A DNA stretch of 64,000 bases, from IMG/VR virus record IMGVR_UViG_3300028597_000010, positions 41,623-105,622 of that record. The stretch is one strand, 5' to 3'. The notes beneath the pieces were generated by a model that was given only the letters and a program-made list of their open reading frames with translations, was not told where the DNA came from and did not search any database. A program made the translations under genes and the position numbers. Shown piece by piece: positions 57,755-64,000 of this stretch; the stretch's first letter is position 1; every line of letters begins with the position of its first letter. This DNA is from a virus.

Positions 57755-58894
57755 TTAAGCTGACGTTAGCAATTTGTACCCCGTAAAAGCAACACCTGCC
57801 AGAGTGCCAATTGCTTTTGCGAAGTCCCCCCAGGAGTTATGGGCTCCCTTCTGTTTAACAATATCTAAATTGGCTTTAGTAACCGTGTCCTTTATCTTGG
57901 ATTCGAACTTGAACATGTCAGCAGTCATCTTGCCGCTGTTCTTAAGTTGATTGGCTTCCATTCGGTGCTCAAGCTTTAGCTGATTGATTTCAGTCTTGTG
58001 CGAATCATTCACTTTCGTGAGTTCGCCGCTGAGCCTTACGTTATTGGTTTCTGCTTTGACTAAGGCTTCTGACAGGGTGTCAAGCTGTACTTTGAAGGTG
58101 CCGTTGTCTTTTTGCAGATCCTTTATCTTGGCCTCTGCCGCCAAGAAGCGTTCTGTATTGCCTCCTTTATCACACTCAGCTTTGGTTTTGAACAGCCCTA
58201 GCTGTTCTAGTTTTGCATTATCCAAGCTGGCAAAGGTGTAATATTGGGTCTCCCGTGGTTCAATACCGCGAGAAATACCAACATACAATCCGGGTTGTTT
58301 GGTCTTGTCATAGTCGATCGGGACCTCAGTCGACTTACCCATGACATTCGTGTAGTAGGTATTGGAGACCCGCTGTGGGTCGTTCATGTAAATAAAGCAA
58401 TGCATCCCGCTGGAGTGTTCTGCTTCGCGGTCGTAGTTGTCGAACAGTTCTTGCAGCGTGTAGCCGGGAGTGTTCAGACAAGGCTTATCGAGGTTTTCCA
58501 TCCCGATGTACATTGTCACACCCAGCAACTCACTGTGGATCGCATCGTTGCGCTCTACCATGCTTGGACCCAAGTTAATGGTGACCATCAAATCAGTAGG
58601 CATCGAGGTGTGATACTGTTCATTTACTTTCAGCAACCTAGCGCGTTCTTTACTAACCTCCACCAGAATTGTCTTATCCAGTTTAGTCAGTGCCGCACGT
58701 TCGTCCACCTGAAGGTTTTCCAGATAGACCCCTTGGATGCAGATGTGTACTTGATGCTCGGTACGGTAGGTCGGTTGGTTACTGCGCTTAACGATGTAGC
58801 TCAGTCCTCCCTTTACCTTAACGATAATCTCTTTAGCTGAAATATTGGTGATCCGATAATCTAACCGGAAACAATTCATATCAACGCCGTCCAT
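57755..58894 (-). CDS. coiled-coil protein with C-terminal membrane segment
   Basis: A 379-aa protein, start MDGVDMNCFRLDYRI with GGAGG 5 nt upstream; a GTG four codons earlier would place the ribosome site inside the gene. Residues 1-230 are alpha/beta. About 250-340 form a coiled coil (AAEAKIKDLQKDNGTFKVQL, LKLEHRMEANQLKN). One C-terminal hydrophobic helix follows (FAKAIGTLAGVAFTGYKLL). A tail-anchored membrane protein is likely. It is the first gene after the variant promoter at 58946. Confidence 0.65.
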   Translation of the reverse strand: MDGVDMNCFRLDYRITNISAKEIIVKVKGGLSYIVKRSNQPTYRTEHQVHICIQGVYLENLQVDERAALTKLDKTILVEVSKERARLLKVNEQYHTSMPTDLMVTINLGPSMVERNDAIHSELLGVTMYIGMENLDKPCLNTPGYTLQELFDNYDREAEHSSGMHCFIYMNDPQRVSNTYYTNVMGKSTEVPIDYDKTKQPGLYVGISRGIEPRETQYYTFASLDNAKLEQLGLFKTKAECDKGGNTERFLAAEAKIKDLQKDNGTFKVQLDTLSEALVKAETNNVRLSGELTKVNDSHKTEINQLKLEHRMEANQLKNSGKMTADMFKFESKIKDTVTKANLDIVKQKGAHNSWGDFAKAIGTLAGVAFTGYKLLTSA

Positions 58895-58945
58895 CGGATC
58901 CTCCACTTGACTTTAAGAAGTCATAGTAAATACATAGTCCGACTG

Positions 58946-58953
58946 ATAATGTA
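58946..58953 (-). promoter_or_regulatory. variant of TATATTAC promoter element (TACATTAT)
   Basis: Minus-strand context AAACCTACATTATCAGTCGG, about 50 nt before the coiled-coil gene. The same two-base variant as at 15599. Flanks CCTA and CAG/TAG agree with the exact copies. Confidence 0.45.
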
Positions 58954-58999
58954 GGTTTGAAAATCTTTACTGAAATAACAAAATGCAAAATAGACCCTA

Positions 59000-59031
59000 C
59001 CTCCTACCACACCCTAAGGTATGGTAGGAGG
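59000..59031 (-). terminator. terminator after the capsid gene
   Basis: CCTCCTACCA (59000-59009) pairs with TGGTAGGAGG (59022-59031), about 80 nt past the capsid stop. The leader between stop and hairpin (59032-59113) holds no further gene that I can support. Confidence 0.75.
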
Positions 59032-59113
59032 AGGAATCTACGGTGCTTCCTTTCACTCGTTAGCCTGACTCACCCACCTGGTGATAACTCACCGTAATAG
59101 GTGGACGGCAGGC

Positions 59114-61282
59114 TTACGGGTTTGGGGGAGTGGTGTCGTTGGTATCAACAACGCCTTGAACGCTAACACGCTGAACAGCCAGCTTGGTCAGCAGACCGTT
59201 GTCGCCCAGGAACTCACGCGCATCTTCGATGATCAGCGAGCCGATGATCGGGTTCAGCGGCCAGTGACGGAAGGTCGGCAGGGTCATTACGACACCGAAG
59301 TCCTGTTGGTCACGAGTCACGTTACCTTGAACGAGGATGTTCTCTTTCGAGACATTCACGCCGATGCCGCCCAGCGGGTTGATGAACTCGTTGGTGGAGT
59401 TGTTCTTCGGCACGATCAGGATTTGCCCGATCTGGCTGTCGAAGTTGGTCTCAACCACTTTCATCGGCACGGTAGGGCCGAGGCTACGAGCATCGCCCGA
59501 ACGCATCAGGAAGCGGCTCAAGTTCTGGTGAACCACGACGGTCCATTCGATCTTGTCAGTACCGCCGTATTCAGCGATAGCCGCCAGGCCGGACTTGGTG
59601 TTCAGCGCGGAGGTGATGTCGCTGATTTCGTTCAGGAACACAGCAGAGACGTTGTCGAACACGTCCATCGAGTCCATGGACGACACGCGGTCGGCCAGCT
59701 TGATGCTGCGGTTGACAGCAGCCGCGGTAACGTAGTGCTGACCTGGCAGCACGTTGGAACCTTGGTTGTTGCCGACAACTGGAGCGCCGTCGATCGAAGT
59801 GATGTACTTCAAGTGTTCCTGAGCGACGTCGAACGCCTTCTTGGAGCACTGGTTGTTGATCGCGATCGACATCTGCTGGATGGCGAAGTCCAGGGAACCC
59901 TGGTTAACGTCGTCAGCAGAGATTGGGTACTTCACCGACACCGGGCTGTTGCGACGAACGCTCAGACGCTTGTTGGCGTCGAAGACTTCGATGCGGTAGC
60001 CGAAGTTGCCACGGCTGGTGTTGGACACGTTGAAGCCAGCGTCCAGACCAACTACAGCGCCTTCAGTCATGCTGCGGATCAGAGCTTTCTGAGTGCTGTC
60101 AGCGCGAGCAACGGAGATGGTGTTGCCGGTAGCGATTTCGCGCAGGGAATGCACGGTCGCTTGGCCGGAAGCAAGACGCAGCTCGTTGGTTTGACGCTGG
60201 TAGTTACCGCTCAGGCTGATGTTCAGCAGAGGCTCGTAACCGGCAGTCTTGAACGATGCGAACAGAGTTTCGCCGATAGCAGCGCCGTCTTTGTTCTGAA
60301 CCGAGAAGCCTGGCAGGTCGCGCATGTGCATGTTGATTGCACGGTCGTCGGACGACTGACCTTGGGAGGTCGGACCGAAGGTGTTGTTCGACATCGACTT
60401 GGTGTTGACGAAGAACTTGCCGGCGGTGGCGCCGAGTTTCAGGGTGACAGCTACCGACTTGATGGTGATCGAGTTGCTTTCGATCTCGTCAGTCGAAGTC
60501 CAGGCGCGCTGGCCAGGAGCTTGGCACAGACCCAGCAGGTTTGGCACGGTGCCAGGAACCTTCAGGTACTGAGTGGCGTGCGAGCTACGGCCGTAGGCGT
60601 CAGCCTCAGGGTAGGTAGCGGTGGTCGGCGCGATCAGGGTGTCGTCGACGAAGAACAGACGGGTGTCGTCCTGAGCGTCGTCCGGGTAAACCGGGAACAG
60701 GTCCAGGACTTCGTCCTTGAACATTTCGCCGGTACGCAGCAGGCCGAAGATCGGGCGCAGTTCGGAAGCCGACTGCCAGGCGCTGTTGCCGTAGGCGTAG
60801 CTACCGATACCAGCGGCACGAACAACCAGGTTTGCACCTTCGTCTTCGTAACGCACGGTGATGGTGGAGAACAGAGCTTCGGCCGCTTCGGTCTGCAGGT
60901 GAGACTGAGCGTTCAGAGTCAGGTTGGCCGCTTTGATGTCGGTCTCGCTGCCCTTGAAGTTCTGCATGGAGAAGCCTTCGTTACCAGCAACGCTGGCGAG
61001 GGCTTTACCGGCTTCTTCGAAAACCTGCATTTCGGCGGAAGGGATGCCTTCACGACCCAGCGATGCGGCGAACGCGTCGTAGGTCTTGCCGGTGACCTTG
61101 CCCATCAGGGTGGTCAGTTGCTGGCTTTCCATCCCGGCAACACCGCCGAGACCTTGTTGGAACGATTCGAACGACTCAGCCCCAACGACGGAGTTGAGCT
61201 TTTGGGAACCCAGGGCTTGCTTGACGGCGTGGAAGAGGTTACCGGTATTCTTCAGCGCCGCATTGACTGTTTTAAAGGCCAT
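59114..61282 (-). CDS. major capsid protein
   Basis: A 722-aa protein with very strong high-expression codon choice (mostly C/G third positions), unlike its neighbours. Length matches the roughly 750-aa capsid proteins of phiKZ-type phages. An N-terminal helical region (about residues 1-120) would be a scaffold/propeptide; S82-A-E84 is a candidate for a phiKZ-type SxE prohead-protease cut. Beta-rich body with long loops, ending VQGVVDTNDTTPPNP. The ATG has AAAGGA 9 nt upstream. It would form the hexamers and pentamers of a very large head. Confidence 0.75.
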   Translation of the reverse strand: MAFKTVNAALKNTGNLFHAVKQALGSQKLNSVVGAESFESFQQGLGGVAGMESQQLTTLMGKVTGKTYDAFAASLGREGIPSAEMQVFEEAGKALASVAGNEGFSMQNFKGSETDIKAANLTLNAQSHLQTEAAEALFSTITVRYEDEGANLVVRAAGIGSYAYGNSAWQSASELRPIFGLLRTGEMFKDEVLDLFPVYPDDAQDDTRLFFVDDTLIAPTTATYPEADAYGRSSHATQYLKVPGTVPNLLGLCQAPGQRAWTSTDEIESNSITIKSVAVTLKLGATAGKFFVNTKSMSNNTFGPTSQGQSSDDRAINMHMRDLPGFSVQNKDGAAIGETLFASFKTAGYEPLLNISLSGNYQRQTNELRLASGQATVHSLREIATGNTISVARADSTQKALIRSMTEGAVVGLDAGFNVSNTSRGNFGYRIEVFDANKRLSVRRNSPVSVKYPISADDVNQGSLDFAIQQMSIAINNQCSKKAFDVAQEHLKYITSIDGAPVVGNNQGSNVLPGQHYVTAAAVNRSIKLADRVSSMDSMDVFDNVSAVFLNEISDITSALNTKSGLAAIAEYGGTDKIEWTVVVHQNLSRFLMRSGDARSLGPTVPMKVVETNFDSQIGQILIVPKNNSTNEFINPLGGIGVNVSKENILVQGNVTRDQQDFGVVMTLPTFRHWPLNPIIGSLIIEDAREFLGDNGLLTKLAVQRVSVQGVVDTNDTTPPNP

Positions 61283-61308
61283 GACTCAAATCCTTTACTG
61301 AGGATGTT

Positions 61309-61324
61309 AACAAATATATTTGTT
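61309..61324. promoter_or_regulatory. capsid leader palindrome and possible late promoter
   Basis: A 16-bp perfect palindrome AACAAATATATTTGTT lies 27-42 nt before the capsid ATG. Ten bp further upstream GTAGCGCTAC (61332-61341) is another. On the minus strand TTTTATGTGT follows this at 61340-61350; TATG is the very short motif I recall for phiKZ late promoters. The palindrome could form an RNA hairpin in the 5' leader or bind a regulator. Confidence 0.45.
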
Positions 61325-61358
61325 TGTGTAAGTAGCGCTACACATAAAATATAGTGGA

Positions 61359-61907
61359 TTAAGGGTTTTCAATACTAACCAGTTTGTAAACCTCTGCCAG
61401 AGTGAATTCACCCAGGTTAGGTTTTGGGATTTTGCCGTTGTGAGATTCCATGTATCCCACCTTGGCAAAAACTGTTTCTAGCAATGCGCCAGAGAATGTT
61501 TGTGCTTCCAGTGAGTCCCAGCCGGGTACTTTAGAAGCGTCTTCCCCATTAAATAGAACAATGAGGGTATTCATGCCCGCGTCGAGACAAGCAAAGCTCT
61601 TCGTGGACTTGTAAATCTGGGTTAACGTTTCACTGTCAATGTCATTGAATGAACGCTCAACCATTCCGCCGTTGTAACCTTCCCCGAACAAATGTTTCGG
61701 GTCGAGAAGCGGAACGCCCATCTGTTGAGCAACGACATACTGGAACTTCAGGATGTGCGCTATCTCAGAGAATGTTACTTTCTGATGATATGATGCGAGT
61801 TTGGAAACATCGCTGAACGGAATAGCTTGACTGACCAGCACGTCGCGCATGGAGCTGGTCAAGAACAAAACACGAAAGGACTTCCCTTGCGGGGTCTTAA
61901 GAATCAT
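61359..61907 (-). CDS. hypothetical protein
   Basis: A 182-aa protein, MILKTPQGKSFRVLFLTSSM, alpha/beta with no recognised motif. AGGAG lies 7 nt before the ATG as part of a palindrome shared with the divergent helicase gene. It is the gene immediately upstream of the capsid gene and may share late transcription. Confidence 0.65.
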   Translation of the reverse strand: MILKTPQGKSFRVLFLTSSMRDVLVSQAIPFSDVSKLASYHQKVTFSEIAHILKFQYVVAQQMGVPLLDPKHLFGEGYNGGMVERSFNDIDSETLTQIYKSTKSFACLDAGMNTLIVLFNGEDASKVPGWDSLEAQTFSGALLETVFAKVGYMESHNGKIPKPNLGEFTLAEVYKLVSIENP

Positions 61908-61913
61908 TTTCAG

Positions 61914-61923
61914 CTCCTAGGAG
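61914..61923. promoter_or_regulatory. palindromic ribosome site shared by two divergent genes
   Basis: CTCCTAGGAG is its own reverse complement and holds AGGAG on both strands. It serves the 182-aa gene (ATG at 61907, minus) and the helicase (ATG at 61931, plus), whose start codons are only 23 bp apart. No room for a promoter remains between them. Confidence 0.7.
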
Positions 61924-61930
61924 TATCCTA

Positions 61931-63463
61931 ATGAACGATTTATTGGTACTGGTTAAGATTTTGTCTGCCCTTTATCAGGCCAAGAAACTTAAGGACACGA
62001 ATCTCATCACGGAATTGGTAGACACCCTTAACGAGTTGCCAGCTCCGAACGCAGATGTGTTCACGCAAGATAAGGGTATTCGCGATAGCATCAAAGCGAC
62101 TATCCATTGGCTGCTGAAGCAGCCGGAAGACGAACCTGTCATAAAATCATTGTTGATGCAACGTGTCAACATGTTTGCGAAGAGTGACGAGGGTTTACGT
62201 GACACTATCTCTGCCGGTTTGGAAGACCTCGAATCGGAAGAGATGACCCGCAAGATTGTCTATCAACACATCACAGAGATCCGCCTGAACTCTGAGGGTG
62301 AAGACTTTGCCAAGCGGTTCAAGAAGTCATTGAAGGATTTCTACTTCAAGGACATTGGCGAAATGGAGATGGCCGACTGGTCTAACCTCGCCGACTTGAT
62401 CAACGAACAGATGGCCACTGTTTCGGAAGAACGTCAGAGTGAGATTGTTCACACTGTTACTTCCGAGACACCTGAGTCCTTCCATGAAGTCATTGAGATG
62501 GCTCAGAAGGAAAACAGTGTTGAAGGCATCATCAAGTCTCCGCTGCAAGGTTTGAACGAAGCACTGGAACCTGATGGTGGTTTCCGTCGTAGCAAGTTCT
62601 ATCTGGTTAACGCCCTGACCAACCGTGGTAAGTCTCTCACCATGGGTCACCTTACCGCTGGTGTAGGTTTGTACAACAAGCCTCTGCTGCGTAACAAGGC
62701 GAAGATCGCAACGATCCTGATGGAGTCTGCAGAAGACACGATGGATCTGATCATCATGCGGATGTACAAGCTGGCGGTAATGGCCAAGCATGACATGGCG
62801 GGTGACTTCCAGACTGCTGATAAAGAAAACATTGTTGAGACCATTGTTCGTTGCTTTAAAGACAATGGCTGGTACTTGATCATTAACCAGATCGAATCGA
62901 GTAAGGATACTGCTGCGGCAATGTTCGCTCGTGTTCGTCGTCTGGAAATGAAAGGCCACGAAATCATTTGGTACGCATACGACTACTGTGGTCTGCAAAA
63001 CATTGACAAGATTCCTGGAGAAACAAAATCCGATAAGTTGCAATTGCACTTCCGGAAGATCAGGGCTTTCATTATTGCTCGCGGTATTTGCTTTGTTACG
63101 CCTCATCAGCTGTCCCCAGCTGCGAAGATGAAGTTGCAAGAGTCTGATGAAGAGTCAGAAGTTTACTTTGCTCGTGAAGTTGCTGGTAAGTCCTTGACGG
63201 AGACCTCTACCAAGATTACTAACGAAGTGGATGTGGAGATTACCATTCACGTTGCCAAGACTTCTTACAAGAACTACTTCACCTATTGCGTAGGTAAACA
63301 GCGTGGGGAAGGCTGTGCACCTGAGAAACGTTTTGGTATCTACGACCTCGATCCTGACAAAGGCTTGGTACACGATATCGGCAAGAAACCTGCTTACCGC
63401 CGTAGTTTGACACAACGCCTCGACGACAATGGACAAATGGTAGCTGACTGGGATCATCTCTAA
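61931..63463 (+). CDS. DnaB-like replicative helicase
   Basis: A 510-aa protein. An N-terminal helical domain of about 170 residues is followed by a RecA-type ATPase: Walker A NALTNRGKSLT (K234), a strand with LMESAEDTMDL, Walker B-like EIIWYAYDYCGLQ, and GICFVTPHQLSPAA, where the Gln matches the sensor Gln of DnaB. The arrangement and length fit DnaB-family helicases of phiKZ-like phages. It would unwind the template at the replication fork. No primase domain is fused. A strong terminator follows. AGGAG lies 7 nt before the ATG. Confidence 0.85.
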   Translation: MNDLLVLVKILSALYQAKKLKDTNLITELVDTLNELPAPNADVFTQDKGIRDSIKATIHWLLKQPEDEPVIKSLLMQRVNMFAKSDEGLRDTISAGLEDLESEEMTRKIVYQHITEIRLNSEGEDFAKRFKKSLKDFYFKDIGEMEMADWSNLADLINEQMATVSEERQSEIVHTVTSETPESFHEVIEMAQKENSVEGIIKSPLQGLNEALEPDGGFRRSKFYLVNALTNRGKSLTMGHLTAGVGLYNKPLLRNKAKIATILMESAEDTMDLIIMRMYKLAVMAKHDMAGDFQTADKENIVETIVRCFKDNGWYLIINQIESSKDTAAAMFARVRRLEMKGHEIIWYAYDYCGLQNIDKIPGETKSDKLQLHFRKIRAFIIARGICFVTPHQLSPAAKMKLQESDEESEVYFAREVAGKSLTETSTKITNEVDVEITIHVAKTSYKNYFTYCVGKQRGEGCAPEKRFGIYDLDPDKGLVHDIGKKPAYRRSLTQRLDDNGQMVADWDHL

Positions 63464-63487
63464 AAGTGTAGTTAAACGTGAATAGTG

Positions 63488-63528
63488 TTAATACCCTCCT
63501 AGCCTTTGTAAGGCTAGGAGGGTATTAA
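63488..63528. terminator. bidirectional terminator after helicase
   Basis: TTAATACCCTCCTAGCC (63488-63504) pairs perfectly with GGCTAGGAGGGTATTAA (63512-63528), the longest stem in the window, between the convergent helicase (63463) and 59-aa (63567) genes. Confidence 0.9.
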
Positions 63529-63566
63529 TTATAGCCGGTACATGCTGCAACCGCGTGTAAAGCGTT

Positions 63567-63746
63567 TTAAAGCGTTTTACGGTGTAACCCCTGACCAGCA
63601 CACTTCTTTACGACTGTTGTGCGTTTAGCAGGCGCTGGAGGCGGAGCAGGAGGTGGATCGAGTGGGCGTAATACCTTTACCTCTCGCCAATGGCTAGTAG
63701 GCTCCCCCAAACACATACGAAGGATCTTCTTAATGAACGACAACAT
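63567..63746 (-). CDS. small proline-rich basic protein
   Basis: A 59-aa protein, MLSFIKKILRMCLGEPTSHW, with a polyproline run (LDPPPAPPPAPAKR) and a basic C-terminus. AAGGA lies 7 nt before the ATG. Short, probably interacts with another protein through the proline-rich part. Function unknown. Confidence 0.55.
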   Translation of the reverse strand: MLSFIKKILRMCLGEPTSHWREVKVLRPLDPPPAPPPAPAKRTTVVKKCAGQGLHRKTL

Positions 63747-63756
63747 TAGCACATCC

Positions 63757-63894
63757 TTAGATCACTGCGAGTGTCTGTTCAATCAAGCGATCGTGGTCAG
63801 CCTTCTGTAAAGCCATGCGCTCCGCGTCTTTTTCTTTCTTGACTGGTTTGGGAATAACTACTTTGAGTACTTTGATTGCTAAGCTATTTAACAT
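63757..63894 (-). CDS. small basic protein
   Basis: A 45-aa frame, MLNSLAIKVLKVVIPKPVKK, helical and lysine-rich, ending DRLIEQTLAVI. AGGAA lies 7 nt before the ATG, and it stops 10 nt before the next gene. Too short for a function call. Confidence 0.5.
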   Translation of the reverse strand: MLNSLAIKVLKVVIPKPVKKEKDAERMALQKADHDRLIEQTLAVI

Positions 63895-63929
63895 ATCTAG
63901 TTTCCTGTAAGGCTAGAGCATAGAAGGAA

Positions 63930-63953
63930 CCTACCTCCCTAACGGAAGGTAGG
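63930..63953 (-). terminator. hairpin near the window end
   Basis: CCTACCT (63930-63936) pairs with AGGTAGG (63947-63953), between the 45-aa gene's start and the window end. It would belong to a minus-strand gene beyond 64000. Confidence 0.55.
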
Positions 63954-64000
63954 GCTAGTTTATATTGAAAATATCTCCCACACATCCCCCCCCCCTGCTT

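Noticed and set aside
59081-61354. 757-codon open frame on the plus strand across the capsid gene
   Set aside because: It mirrors the strong codon bias of the capsid gene on the other strand; composition (Val/Gln/His/Arg-rich) is that of an antisense shadow and there is no convincing ribosome site.
1-64000. tRNA genes, rRNA genes, insertion sequences and homing endonucleases
   Set aside because: No cloverleaf-like sequence with T-loop, transposase, LAGLIDADG, HNH or GIY-YIG motif was noticed in the frames read; a dedicated tRNA scan was not possible.

Overview
This window looks like part of a giant tailed phage (jumbo myovirus) of the phiKZ type, infecting a Gram-negative host, probably Pseudomonas or a related proteobacterium. 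Several independent signs agree. A 722-aa major capsid-like protein, a 994-aa portal-like protein and a family of very long paralogous tail-fibre proteins lie in a block that resembles, from memory, the phiKZ gp120-gp135 region. A 553-aa protein between capsid and portal resembles the N-terminal half of a multisubunit RNA polymerase beta subunit, as in the phage-encoded polymerases of phiKZ-like phages. Five exact copies and two variants of the octamer TATATTAC lie between genes, always pointing along the minus strand; TATATTAC is the element I recall for phiKZ early promoters. Nested spanin genes with a lipobox indicate a host with an outer membrane. I cannot fix the genus. No terminase, DNA polymerase, PhuZ or ChmA gene is visible here.

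Layout. 1-16.3 kb: a dense minus-strand array of mostly small unrecognised proteins with overlapping or abutting starts and stops. It includes two exported two-cysteine proteins, an acidic CxxC protein, a GNAT acetyltransferase and a three-member paralogous family interleaved with a second possible family. This looks like an accessory and host-interaction region. 16.3-29.3 kb, minus strand: a glycine-zipper protein, a 2H phosphoesterase (Acb1-like candidate), a DHH/DHHA1 phosphoesterase, RNase HI, two beta-helix-like paralogs, a complete NAD-dependent DNA ligase, a tandem nucleotidyltransferase-fold pair and an SbcC/Rad50-like ATPase. This is a nucleic-acid metabolism and probable defence-counteraction block. 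29.4-41.3 kb: a plus-strand baseplate spike-like gene, then three huge paralogous fibre genes and a short fibre-like gene on the minus strand. 41.4-43.6 kb, plus strand: a fibre/baseplate-linked protein and an embedded Rz/Rz1-type spanin pair, facing a small holin-like protein and a RuvC-like nuclease. 44.7-63.5 kb: virion genes, portal (plus), a second glycine-zipper protein behind an early-type promoter, the RNA polymerase beta-like subunit, capsid (minus) and a DnaB-like helicase (plus). The end holds two small minus-strand genes.

The genes form long minus-strand operons interrupted by four plus-strand islands (29.4, 41.4, 49.0 and 61.9 kb). Each island meets the next minus-strand operon at a strong bidirectional hairpin (30.39, 43.69, 52.0 and 63.5 kb). 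Two of the divergent starts are only about 20-25 bp apart, so their promoters must lie inside the opposing genes. There is no stretch over 300 bases without a gene; gaps hold promoters or terminators. I see no tRNA, rRNA, CRISPR array, insertion sequence or homing endonuclease.
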